Source of the DNA: Streptomyces glomeratus
Lineage (GTDB): Bacteria; Actinomycetota; Actinomycetes; Streptomycetales; Streptomycetaceae
NCBI RefSeq assembly: GCF_021462825.1
Contig: NZ_JAKEEB010000033.1
Location: forward strand, 1 to 64,000
Length of the DNA stretch: 64,000 nucleotides
Reading direction: 5' to 3'
Part shown: in pieces, positions 25,218 to 33,357 of the stretch
How positions within the stretch are numbered: position 1 is the stretch's first letter
How the letters are laid out: the number at the start of each line of letters is the position of its first letter
Notes under the pieces: generated by a model
What the model was told of the DNA's origin: nothing
Seen by the model: the letters and a program-made list of their open reading frames with translations, nothing else
Database searches by the model: none
Translations under genes and position numbers: made by a program

Positions 25218-25853
25218 TCACTCCCGGCCACGACCCCGGCGGATGCTCCGCGCGATGATCACCACGGCGGCGACGCTCACCAGGACGAGTCCGACGATCG
25301 CCTGCCGGGTGTCCGGTGCGGCGTTGCGGGCGTCTGTGGACGAGCGGTACGCGATGGCGCCGCCGCCCGCGTGCACGGGCGCGACCGGCGAGGAGGGCGC
25401 GGCGGGAGCACGTGCGGAGACGCGGGCGGACGGGGACGCGGGGCCGCCGGAGCGGGAGGCGGCGGGGGAAGCGGAGGCGGTCGGGGAGGCCGGGCCGAGC
25501 GAGGTGGACGGCGCGAGCGGCACCGCTCCGCCGACGTTGAGTACGCCCTTGACCTCCCGGCCGTCACAGCCGACGGTGACCGAGTACAGGCCCGGACGCG
25601 CCGTGGAGCGGACCCGGGTGTCGCCGGTCAGCATGCCGTCCCTGCCCACGAGCCGCGCATCGGCGACGAACGCGTCGGACGCCGCGCTGCCGGTCGCACC
25701 GGCACAGCCCCGCACGGACAGCCGGATGTCGGTGCCGGGCGTGGGGAACGCAGGGGTCAGGAAGACGCCCTGCGCGTCCGCCGCGGATGCCGTGGGCGCG
25801 AGGACGGCCGCGACGACGGCACCCGCACACAGAGTGAGACGTAGTGAACCCAT
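25218..25853 (-). CDS. Secreted membrane-anchored protein co-transcribed with the sortase
   Basis: A 211-residue protein with a signal peptide (1-24, ending ASA), an Ig-like beta domain with two cysteines (RGCAGATG, VTVGCDGREVKG), a Pro/Ala/Ser-rich stalk (120-165), a C-terminal helix (about 185-203) and the basic tail RSIRRGRGRE. This is sorting-signal geometry, but no LPxTG or LAxTG precedes the helix; the nearest sequence is APDTRQ. It may be a non-canonical substrate or a membrane partner of the sortase. Confidence 0.75.
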   Translation of the reverse strand: MGSLRLTLCAGAVVAAVLAPTASAADAQGVFLTPAFPTPGTDIRLSVRGCAGATGSAASDAFVADARLVGRDGMLTGDTRVRSTARPGLYSVTVGCDGREVKGVLNVGGAVPLAPSTSLGPASPTASASPAASRSGGPASPSARVSARAPAAPSSPVAPVHAGGGAIAYRSSTDARNAAPDTRQAIVGLVLVSVAAVVIIARSIRRGRGRE

Positions 25854-25995
25854 CGTGAACCTCCCGATACCAGGAGGCTCACATCCCGGACACTCCGGCG
25901 CATCCGGACGGGACCTCCGCTACTCCGTATGGGGGGTCCAGGACCGTCCGGGCACCGGACCCGCCGCGCCCGGCCGCCGGGCGCGGGCCGGGGCG

Positions 25996-26775
25996 TCAGA
26001 CGAGGTCGACGAGGTCCGCGATGGAGTTCACCACGTGGGAGGGCCGGTAGGGGTACCGGTCGATGTCCTGCGGCGTGGTCAGCCCGGTGAGCACCAGGAA
26101 CGTCTGCATCCCGGCCTCCATGCCGGCCAGCACGTCGGTGTCCATCCGGTCGCCGATCATGGCGCTGGTCTCGGAGTGCGCCCCCAGTGTGTTCAGTCCG
26201 GTCCGCATCATCAGCGGGTTCGGCTTGCCCGCGAAGTACGGCTTCTTCCCGGTGGCCTTGGTGATCAGAGCGGCGACCGCGCCCGTGGCGGGCAGCGGCC
26301 CCTCGGGGGACGGGCCGGTCTCGTCGGGGTTGGTGCAGATGAAGCGGGCACCGCCCTGGATCAGCCGGACCGCCTTGGTCATGGCCTCGAAGGAATACGT
26401 ACGGGTCTCGCCGAGGACGACATAGTCGGGCTCCTGGTCGGTCAGGATGTAGCCGATGTCGTGGAGCGCCGTGGTCAGCCCCGCCTCTCCCAGGACGTAC
26501 GCCGAGCCGCCGGGCCGCTGGTCGTCCAGGAACTGGGCGGTCGCGAGCGCCGAGGTCCAGATGTTCTCCACCGGGACATCCAGACCCATGCGGCTCAGCC
26601 GGGCGTGCAGATCGCGCGGGGTGTAGATGGAGTTGTTGGTGAGCACGAGGAAGGGCTTGCCGGACTCACGCAGCCTCTTCAGGAAGGAATCGGCACCCGG
26701 GATCGGAACGCCCTCGTGGATGAGTACACCGTCCATGTCGGTGAGCCACGACTCGATGGGCCTGCGCTCTGCCAT
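25996..26775 (-). CDS. HAD-IIA family sugar-phosphatase (NagD-like)
   Basis: A 259-residue cytoplasmic phosphatase with all HAD signatures: DMDGVL (nucleophile Asp), LTNNS, GKPNP (with the conserved Lys) and GDRMDTD. The size and motif spacing fit NagD/AraL-type IIA hydrolases, which dephosphorylate nucleotides or sugar phosphates. The ATG start is at 26775. It lies just downstream of the phosphonate operon in the same direction but 48 bp away, so it may be an independent gene. Confidence 0.88.
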   Translation of the reverse strand: MAERRPIESWLTDMDGVLIHEGVPIPGADSFLKRLRESGKPFLVLTNNSIYTPRDLHARLSRMGLDVPVENIWTSALATAQFLDDQRPGGSAYVLGEAGLTTALHDIGYILTDQEPDYVVLGETRTYSFEAMTKAVRLIQGGARFICTNPDETGPSPEGPLPATGAVAALITKATGKKPYFAGKPNPLMMRTGLNTLGAHSETSAMIGDRMDTDVLAGMEAGMQTFLVLTGLTTPQDIDRYPYRPSHVVNSIADLVDLV

Positions 26776-26823
26776 GTGCGATCTCCTGCCGTGCGTCGTG
26801 CTGCGTGAGTCCCAGCCTAGCGA

Positions 26824-27885
26824 TCAGTTGTTCGTAGCGGTTTTCCAGTCATCGACGTACGTCTGAAGGTTCTTGTCGATGTCGTTCCAGTCCGGCTCGA
26901 AGACCTGGACGCCGTCCATGAGGTGAGTCAGCGCGGTGGCGTTGGCGTCGGTGGCCCCGATGTCCTTGCGGGCCGCGAATCCGCCGCCGATCTCGCTGAC
27001 CTGCTGCTGGGCGGTGCGGCCGAGCAGGTAGTCCAGCAGCTTCCGGCCGTTCTCGGAGTGCGGGGCCTTGGTGACGAGCCCGGCGGCGTACGGCAGGGCG
27101 AAGGTGGTCGGCCTGCCGCCCTGCCGTGCCGGGAACCAGATGCCCAGGTTCGGCATGGTCTTGGACTGGGCGAAGTTCATCTGGACGTCACCATTGGCGA
27201 CGAGCAGTTCTCCCTTGTCGACCTTGGGCGCGAGCTTGCCGGTGGAGGCGGACGGGCCGACGTTGTTGGCCTGAAGCTTCTTCAGATACGCGAGCGCCGC
27301 GTCCTTGCCGCCGAAGTCGTTCATCGCCTTGACCAGCACGGCGGTTCCGTCACCGGCGACACCAGGGGTGGAGTACTGGAGCTTTTCGCGGTACTTCGCG
27401 TCCAGCAGCTCCTCCCAGGTGGTGGGCGCCTTCTTCAGCTCCTTCTTGTTGTAGACGAACCCGAAGTAGTTGTTGACGACGGAGGTCCAGGTGCCGTCGG
27501 CGGCCTTGTCGGCGGCGGCGACCTCGCCGGAGCCCTGCGGCGCGTACTTCACGAGCAGGCCCTTGCTGTCCGCCTGCTGGATGAACGGGGGCAGGGTGAC
27601 GAGCACGTCGGCCTGCGGGTTGCTCCGCTCGCGCAGGGCGCGCTGGACCATCTCGCCGGAGCCGCCCTCCACGTAGTCGACCTTGATGCCGGTCTGCTTC
27701 TCGAAGTCCTTGAAGACGCGGTCGTACCAGCCGTCTCCGTTCTCGCCCTTGAGGCCGTCCGCGCTGTAGACGGTGACGGTCTTGGCTTCGGCGGCGCCTG
27801 AGTCGCCGCCGCAGGCGGTGAGCGATCCGGCGAGAACGAGGCTGCCGAGGACGGCGGCGAGCGGCTTGGCGGGGATTCTGTGCAT
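26824..27885 (-). CDS. Phosphonate-type ABC transporter substrate-binding lipoprotein
   Basis: A 353-residue lipoprotein with lipobox LTAC (Cys25) and a family 1 (iron/2-aminoethylphosphonate-like) binding domain: VTVYSADGLKGENGDGWYDRVFKDFE, VEGGSGEMVQRALRER, ADVLVTLPPFIQQA. It resembles PhnS-type 2-aminoethylphosphonate binders more than ferric-iron ones, which agrees with the phosphonatase-like and FAD enzymes in the operon. It is the last gene of the operon, 57 bp after the permeases. Confidence 0.82.
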   Translation of the reverse strand: MHRIPAKPLAAVLGSLVLAGSLTACGGDSGAAEAKTVTVYSADGLKGENGDGWYDRVFKDFEKQTGIKVDYVEGGSGEMVQRALRERSNPQADVLVTLPPFIQQADSKGLLVKYAPQGSGEVAAADKAADGTWTSVVNNYFGFVYNKKELKKAPTTWEELLDAKYREKLQYSTPGVAGDGTAVLVKAMNDFGGKDAALAYLKKLQANNVGPSASTGKLAPKVDKGELLVANGDVQMNFAQSKTMPNLGIWFPARQGGRPTTFALPYAAGLVTKAPHSENGRKLLDYLLGRTAQQQVSEIGGGFAARKDIGATDANATALTHLMDGVQVFEPDWNDIDKNLQTYVDDWKTATNN

Positions 27886-27942
27886 GGCGAGACGAACTCC
27901 TTGCGTGGTGAGGGACGGTGAGGAAAAGGGCCGGTCGGGAGG

Positions 27943-28740
27943 TCAGCGGTATGCGGCCCGGGTACGGATCCGGGCCACGGCGAACAGGACGAGCAGGGTG
28001 GCCGTCATGAGGACCACCGCGAGAGCGGAGCCGGTGAACAGCCGGCCTCGGTCGGTGGCGGCGTAGATCTGGACCGGAAGCGGGGTCCAGTCGGGCGGGT
28101 AGAGCATCATCGTGGCGCTCAACTCGCCCATGGACAGGGTGAAGCAGAGGCCGGCGGCGGCCGTCAGCGAGGGCAGCAGCAGCGGCAGCCGGATCCGCCA
28201 CAGCACGTAGGCGGGCCGGGCGCCGAGGGAGGCCGCGGCCTGCTCGTACGCGGGGTCGAGCCGGAGGACGGCCGCGGAGACGGACTGGTACGCGAAGGCC
28301 GTGACGAGCACGGTGTGGGCCAGGATCACGATCCACCGGGTGCCGTTGAGCAGCACGGGCGGCTGGGAGAAGGCCACCAGGACCGCGAGCCCGACCACGA
28401 CCGAGGGCACGGCGACGGGCAGCACGAAGAGCGCGTCGAGCACGCGCCGCAGCGGCCTGGGCAGGGCGTGCGCGCCGAGCGCGCCCCAGGTGCCGACGGC
28501 GAGGGCCAGCAGGCTCGCGGTGACCGCGGTGACCAGGCTGGTGGTGAGTGCCTGGAGGGAGTCGCCGCGGGTGGCCGCCGTGTAGTGGGCGGTCGTGAAG
28601 CCGGAGGGAAGCGCGCCGGACCAGTGGCCGGCGAACGACGCGGCGAGTATCACGAGCAGGGGCAGGGCGAAGAGGGGAAGGAAGAGGACGAGGAAGAGAC
28701 CCCACACGGCCCACTTCCCCGCGCGGTTATGCACCAGCAC
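27943..28740 (-). CDS. Phosphonate-type ABC transporter permease
   Basis: A 265-residue membrane protein with about six helices and the EAA loop YEQAAASLGARPAYVLWRIRLP. It corresponds to PhnV in AEP transporters. Its start overlaps the end of the other permease gene by 14 nt. Confidence 0.83.
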   Translation of the reverse strand: MLVHNRAGKWAVWGLFLVLFLPLFALPLLVILAASFAGHWSGALPSGFTTAHYTAATRGDSLQALTTSLVTAVTASLLALAVGTWGALGAHALPRPLRRVLDALFVLPVAVPSVVVGLAVLVAFSQPPVLLNGTRWIVILAHTVLVTAFAYQSVSAAVLRLDPAYEQAAASLGARPAYVLWRIRLPLLLPSLTAAAGLCFTLSMGELSATMMLYPPDWTPLPVQIYAATDRGRLFTGSALAVVLMTATLLVLFAVARIRTRAAYR

Positions 28741-29545
28741 GGCGGCTCACCACCCGGTAGAGGCCGTACAGGCCCACGGAGACGAGGACGTTGACGACGG
28801 CGACGACACAGGCGCCCGGATAGTCGGACTCCAGGATCGCCTTGGAGTAGACGAGCGTCGGCAGGGTGCTGACGCCCTTGGCGCCGGTGAACAGCACGAT
28901 GCCGAACTCGTTGAGGGCGAGGACGAGGACGAGTCCGCCGCCGGCCGCGAGCGCGGGCAGCGCCTCGGGCAGGATCACCCGGCGCACGATCCGCGCGGGC
29001 CGCGCGCCGAGCGACGCGGCGACCTCCAGTTGCGCGGTGTCGAGCTGCGAGAACGCGGCGAGGAGGGGACGCATCACGAAGGGCGTGAAGTAGGTGACCT
29101 CCGCGAGGAGGACACCCCAGGGCGTGGTGAGGAAGTGGAAGGGCCCGGAGGCCTCGCCGGTCGCCTCGGTCCACAGCCCGTTGGCCATCCCCACGCTGCC
29201 GTAGAGGAAGAGCAGGGCGAGGGTGATGAGGAAGGAGGGGAAGGACAGGAAGACGTCGACGAACCGGGCGACGGCCTTCGCCCCGGGGAACGGTACGAAG
29301 GCGATGACGAGGGCGAGGAAGAACCCGAGGACCAGACAGCAGGCGGTGGCGGCGAGCGCCAGCCAGACGGTGGTCCACAGGGCCTGGCGGAACGCGGCCG
29401 AGGCGAAGACAGCGGTGTACGGCTTGAGGGAGGTGCCCCCGGTGTCGGACTGGAAGGACTGCCGGACGACCAGCGCCAGAGGGTAGAGGAAGGCGGCCGC
29501 GAGCAGGACCGCCGGCGGAAGGGACCAGGCCAGCCGCCTAACCAC
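28727..29545 (-). CDS. Phosphonate-type ABC transporter permease
   Basis: A 272-residue membrane protein with about six helices and the EAA loop LEVAASLGARPARIVRRVILP. It corresponds to PhnU. The GTG start at 29545 lies within the 3' end of the ATPase gene (8-nt overlap). Confidence 0.83.
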   Translation of the reverse strand: MVRRLAWSLPPAVLLAAAFLYPLALVVRQSFQSDTGGTSLKPYTAVFASAAFRQALWTTVWLALAATACCLVLGFFLALVIAFVPFPGAKAVARFVDVFLSFPSFLITLALLFLYGSVGMANGLWTEATGEASGPFHFLTTPWGVLLAEVTYFTPFVMRPLLAAFSQLDTAQLEVAASLGARPARIVRRVILPEALPALAAGGGLVLVLALNEFGIVLFTGAKGVSTLPTLVYSKAILESDYPGACVVAVVNVLVSVGLYGLYRVVSRRAGA

Positions 29546-30587
29546 CGGACACCCCCGCCTCCAGCAGCACCGCGTCCTCGGGGGCGAAGTGCACCTCCAC
29601 CGCGTCCCCGGGCGCCGGCGGGCGCCTCAGCTCCCGTACGTCGGCCATGACCCGGTGGCCCGCCACGTCGACGTACAGCCGGTGGGTGGCGCCCCGCCAC
29701 TGGATCTCGCCGACGACTCCGGCCAGCCGGTTGGGCCCGGGGCCGAGGCCCACGACGTGCGGCCGTACGCACAGGGTCGCCGCGGCTCCCTTCGCCGCTC
29801 CCCGCGTGTCCACCTCCAGCTCGACCCCGCCGAAGGCCACGCCCTTCGCTCCCACGGTCACCGGGAGCAGGTTGGCGTTGCCCACGAAGGACGCCGTGAA
29901 CCCGGTGCGCGGCGCCCGGTACAGCTCCCGTGGCGTTCCGACGTCCTGCAGCCGCGCCCGGTCCATGACCGCGATCCGGTCCGCCAGCGTCAGCGCCTCG
30001 ACCTGGTCGTGGGTGACGTACAGGATCGTCACGTCCGGCAGTTCGCGGTGCAGCCGGGCGAGTTCGGCCAGCATTCCGGAGCGCAGCCGGGCGTCCAGCG
30101 CGGACAGCGGCTCGTCCAGCAGGAGCACCCCGGGGCGTACGGCGAGCGCCCGCGCGATCGCCACCCGCTGCTGCTGCCCGCCGGACAGCTCGCGCGGATA
30201 CCGGCGCCCGTACTCCCCCATTCCGGTCATCTCCAGCGCCTCGGCGACCCGCGCGGGGATCTCCCGCCGGGGCACCTTCCGGGCCCTGAGCCCGAAGGCC
30301 ACGTTGTCCGCGACCCGCATATGCGGAAAGAGCGCGTACTGCTGGACGACCATCCCGATGCCGCGCTGGTGCGGCGCCAGCCCGGTGACGTCGCGCTCGC
30401 CGACGTACACCCGCCCCGAGGCCGGGCGTACGAACCCGGCGACGGCGCGCAGCGCGGTCGTCTTCCCGGAACCGGACGGCCCGAGCAGCGCCATCACCTC
30501 GCCGGGTTCGACGGTGAGATCGAGCGCGTCCAGGACGGTGGTCCCGCCGTACGCGACCGAGACCCGGTCGAAGCGAATGCCGGTCAT
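29538..30587 (-). CDS. Phosphonate-type ABC transporter ATP-binding protein
   Basis: A 349-residue ATPase: Walker A GPSGSGKTT, Q-loop VVQQYALFPHM, signature LSGGQQQR, Walker B LLLDEPLSALDA, then a C-terminal TOBE-like domain (from about 240). It corresponds to PhnT. The ATG overlaps the stop of the hydrolase gene (ATGA), so they are translationally coupled. Confidence 0.87.
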   Translation of the reverse strand: MTGIRFDRVSVAYGGTTVLDALDLTVEPGEVMALLGPSGSGKTTALRAVAGFVRPASGRVYVGERDVTGLAPHQRGIGMVVQQYALFPHMRVADNVAFGLRARKVPRREIPARVAEALEMTGMGEYGRRYPRELSGGQQQRVAIARALAVRPGVLLLDEPLSALDARLRSGMLAELARLHRELPDVTILYVTHDQVEALTLADRIAVMDRARLQDVGTPRELYRAPRTGFTASFVGNANLLPVTVGAKGVAFGGVELEVDTRGAAKGAAATLCVRPHVVGLGPGPNRLAGVVGEIQWRGATHRLYVDVAGHRVMADVRELRRPPAPGDAVEVHFAPEDAVLLEAGVSGG

Positions 30588-31276
30588 GCCGGGTCGACCT
30601 CGCTCAGGAGCGCGGGGAGTCCGGCCACCGAGCCGAGCACATGGGTGGCCCCGGCGGTGCGCAGCGCCGCCTCCTCGTGGGCACCGGTGAGCACCCCGCC
30701 CACCAGGCCGGCCCCGGCGCGCACCCCGCTGAGCATGTCGTAGGAGGTGTCGCCCACGACCGCGACCCGTCGTACGTCGTCGGCGGCCCCGGTGCGCAGG
30801 AAGGCCGTCAGCACCATGTCCGGGTAGGGGCGCCCCCGGCCTCCGGCGTCCGCCGGGCACAGGGTCAGCGGGACCAGGTCCCGCCAGCCGAGGGCGTCGA
30901 GGATCGCGTCCTGGGTGACGCGGGCGAACCCGGTGGTGAGCACGACCGTCCGTCCGCCGGCCCGGAGTTCCTCGACGGCCGCGCGGGCTCCGGGTATCTC
31001 GGTGACGTGTCCCCCGTCGACCAGTTCGGCGTACGCCTTTTCGAACGCGGAGTTGGCGCGCCGGGCGAGGTGCTCCGCGCCGAACAGGTGCCGGAAGACG
31101 GAGATCTTGGACTCGCCCATGGTGGCGCGGACGTAGGCGAGCTTCTCCGCGTGCTCGGCGGAGCCGGGCTCCACGCCCAGTTCGGCGGCGGCCGCGGCGA
31201 AGGCCCGTTCGACGAGTCCGCCGTCGGCGACGGTGGTCCCGGCCATGTCGAGCACGATGAGACGTATGTCGGTCAT
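30584..31276 (-). CDS. Phosphonatase-like HAD hydrolase
   Basis: A 230-residue HAD protein. The nucleophile motif is DMAGTT (Asp10), as in phosphonoacetaldehyde hydrolase (PhnX) rather than the common DxDGT. The cap has MGESK (Lys57), the place where PhnX carries its Schiff-base lysine. Later motifs are LTTGFA, GRPYPDM (Arg in place of the usual Lys) and GDTSYDM. It probably breaks the C-P bond of an aldehyde-type phosphonate. It sits between the FAD oxidase and the transporter, 8 nt from the former. Confidence 0.82.
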   Translation of the reverse strand: MTDIRLIVLDMAGTTVADGGLVERAFAAAAAELGVEPGSAEHAEKLAYVRATMGESKISVFRHLFGAEHLARRANSAFEKAYAELVDGGHVTEIPGARAAVEELRAGGRTVVLTTGFARVTQDAILDALGWRDLVPLTLCPADAGGRGRPYPDMVLTAFLRTGAADDVRRVAVVGDTSYDMLSGVRAGAGLVGGVLTGAHEEAALRTAGATHVLGSVAGLPALLSEVDPA

Positions 31277-31284
31277 GAGGTGGT

Positions 31285-32406
31285 TCACCAGCCCAGTTCG
31301 TTCGCGGTCTTCTCGGCTATCGCGGGTGCGCAGGTCATGCCGCGCCCCCCGGGCCCGGTGACCAGCCACACCCCGTCGACCACCCGCTGCCGGTGCACGA
31401 CCCGCCCCGGGTCGGTGCACTGCGCGTACACCCCGGCCCAGCGGCGGCGGATCCTCGGCAGCGGCCGGCCGAGGAATCCCTCGACGACCTCCGCCAGGTG
31501 CTCGTACGGATCCTCGAGCGTGTCGAAGGCGAACGGGTGCTCGTACTCGTGGGTGTCGCCGATGGTCAGGCCGCCGTCCGCGCGCTGCACCATCAGCAGC
31601 TGCATCCGGTGGCCGGCGGCGACCGCGGTCTGCGGCTGCGCGGCTTCGAGGCGGTCGAGGGCCTCCCCGCGGTAGGCGGGGTAGTAGCGGAAGCTGTCGG
31701 CGTCGGCGACCGAGGTGGGCAGGGGTTCGCCGAGCGGGTCGGTCTGCATCATCTGCAACCGCACACGGCGCACGGGCAGATCGGGCGCCAGCTCCTTCAC
31801 CAGCCCGCCGAGCCAGGCGCCCGTGCACAGCACGACCGCATCCGCACGGTGTACGTCGCCGTGGTCGTCGCGGACCGTGCCGGGCCCGGTGACCTCGCGG
31901 ACCTCGCGGCCCGGCAGGAAGGTGTAGTTCGGGGACTTCAGCAGCTCGGCGCGCAGGGCGAGCTGGGCGGTGCGGGGTTCGACGGCGGCGTCGCGTTCGC
32001 AGTACAGGGCCGCCTGGTAGCTGCCGCGCAGGGCGGGGTTCACCGCGCGCGCCTCGGCCGCGGTGAGCAGCTTGTAGCCGCGCGCGGCCGCGTCCGGGCG
32101 GGACAGGGCGGCCTCGGCGACGGCCCGTTCGAGGTCGGTGCGGACGGGAGTCAGCGATCCGTTGGCGCGGAAGCCGAGCGCCGGCGCGACGGCACCGATC
32201 CGCTCCCAGAGCTCCCGTGCCCGCAGGGCGGTTTCCAGCTCGTCGCCGCCCGCGCGGCCGCTCACCCAGATCTGTCCGAAGTTGCGCAGCGAGGCGCCCC
32301 GGGCTTCGGCCTCCCGCTCGATCTGCACGACCTGGTGGCCGCGCTCCACTGCTTGCCAGGCGTGCATGGTGCCCACCACGCCGGCTCCGACGACTGTCAC
32401 TCTCAC
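31285..32406 (-). CDS. FAD-dependent amine oxidase (TIGR03364-type) of the phosphonate operon
   Basis: A 373-residue DAO/glycine-oxidase-like flavoenzyme: FAD-binding VTVVGAGVVGTMHAWQAVERGH, SLRNFGQIWVSG, VVLCTGAWLG and a C-terminal VWLVTGPGGRGMT. The family is known next to phosphonatase-like hydrolases, and some members oxidise aminoethylphosphonates or N-methyl forms. Here it could replace the transaminase PhnW, giving the aldehyde for the hydrolase. I take the GTG at 32406, ten bases after GAGGAG. It is the first gene of the operon. Confidence 0.83.
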   Translation of the reverse strand: MRVTVVGAGVVGTMHAWQAVERGHQVVQIEREAEARGASLRNFGQIWVSGRAGGDELETALRARELWERIGAVAPALGFRANGSLTPVRTDLERAVAEAALSRPDAAARGYKLLTAAEARAVNPALRGSYQAALYCERDAAVEPRTAQLALRAELLKSPNYTFLPGREVREVTGPGTVRDDHGDVHRADAVVLCTGAWLGGLVKELAPDLPVRRVRLQMMQTDPLGEPLPTSVADADSFRYYPAYRGEALDRLEAAQPQTAVAAGHRMQLLMVQRADGGLTIGDTHEYEHPFAFDTLEDPYEHLAEVVEGFLGRPLPRIRRRWAGVYAQCTDPGRVVHRQRVVDGVWLVTGPGGRGMTCAPAIAEKTANELGW

Positions 32407-32481
32407 AACGGCCACGCTCCTCGGGACGGGAAAACCGGAAGGATCCGGTCGGCATCCAGATGGTGAACCGCCCTTCAAGTT

Positions 32482-32493
32482 TGGGCTAGACCT
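32482..32493. promoter_or_regulatory. PhnF/HutC-like operator upstream of the phosphonate operon
   Basis: TGGGCTAGACCT resembles the TGGTATAGACCA-type sites bound by PhnF and related GntR/UTRA regulators (9 of 12 positions). It lies between the GntR gene and the operon it would control, in an AT-rich patch (32475-32515) that is the likely promoter. Confidence 0.5.
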
Positions 32494-32515
32494 GTTATCC
32501 ATCCGTAATAAAAGC

Positions 32516-32539
32516 GGGCGGGTCCAAGAGGACCCGCCC
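32516..32539 (-). terminator. Rho-independent terminator of the GntR gene
   Basis: On the minus strand GGGCGGGTCC pairs with GGACCCGCCC around a 4-nt loop, followed by GCTTTTATT. It ends the regulator transcript just before the operon promoter. Confidence 0.75.
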
Positions 32540-32549
32540 ATCGCGCCGA

Positions 32550-33305
32550 TCAATCGCCCAGACGGGCGGTGAAGGAGAACCGGTCTCCCCGGTACAGCGT
32601 CCGCACCCGCTCCAGCGGCCGCCCCTGCGTGTCCCGGGAGACGCGGTGGATCAGCAGCATCGGCAGGGCCGGCGGCGTACCGATGAGCAACGCCTCCCGC
32701 GGTGCGGCGAGCACGGTCTCGATGCGCTCGTCGGCCTCGCCGAAGGCGATGCCCTGCTCGTGGAGATAGCCGTAGAAGGAGGAGTCGGGGTCGAAGTCGG
32801 TGCCGAGCCGCGGGACCCTTGCCACCGCCACATAGGTGCTCTCCAGGCCGACCCGCTCGTCGTCGGCGAGGAGCACGCGCTCCATGTGCCAGACCGGTTC
32901 ACCGCGGGTGAGACCGGTCTCGGCGGCCAGGGCGTCGTTGCAGGGGAAGCGGTCCAGGGTGATCAGGCTGCGGCCAGGGGTGCGGCCCTGCCTGCGCACA
33001 CCTTCGGTGTAGCTGGCCAGGGACAGCGGCTGCTCCAGCTTGGGGCCGGCGACCACCGTGCCCCGCCCCTGCCGCCGCAGCCTGCCCTCGAGAAGCAGGT
33101 CGCGCAGTGCCTGCCGCACGGTCTCACGAGCCACGTCGTACCGCTCGGAGAGGTCGCGTTCGGTGGGCAGCAGCCCGCCCTCGCCCAACTCCTTCACAAG
33201 TGCGGCGATCTGCGCCTTCACCGCGTAGTACTTGGGAATGCGGCCGTGCTCGGGGATGCCGGAGCGGACGGGGGCGCCGGGGTCCTGGTCGTTCGGGTAG
33301 TCCAC
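32550..33305 (-). CDS. GntR/HutC-family (UTRA) regulator
   Basis: A 251-residue regulator: winged helix PKYYAVKAQIAALVKEL, LLPTERDLSERYDVARETVR, QALRDLLLEGRLRRQGRG, then a UTRA effector domain ending VSRDTQGRPLERVRTLYRGDRFSF. By family and position it should sense a phosphonate or a catabolite and control the operon to its left. GTG start. It is separated from the operon by a terminator and a PhnF-like site. Confidence 0.85.
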   Translation of the reverse strand: MDYPNDQDPGAPVRSGIPEHGRIPKYYAVKAQIAALVKELGEGGLLPTERDLSERYDVARETVRQALRDLLLEGRLRRQGRGTVVAGPKLEQPLSLASYTEGVRRQGRTPGRSLITLDRFPCNDALAAETGLTRGEPVWHMERVLLADDERVGLESTYVAVARVPRLGTDFDPDSSFYGYLHEQGIAFGEADERIETVLAAPREALLIGTPPALPMLLIHRVSRDTQGRPLERVRTLYRGDRFSFTARLGD

Positions 33306-33357
33306 GGGGTGATCGTCGCAGACCGGCCGTACGGCACCCGGGGGCGGGCGGCCGGTG

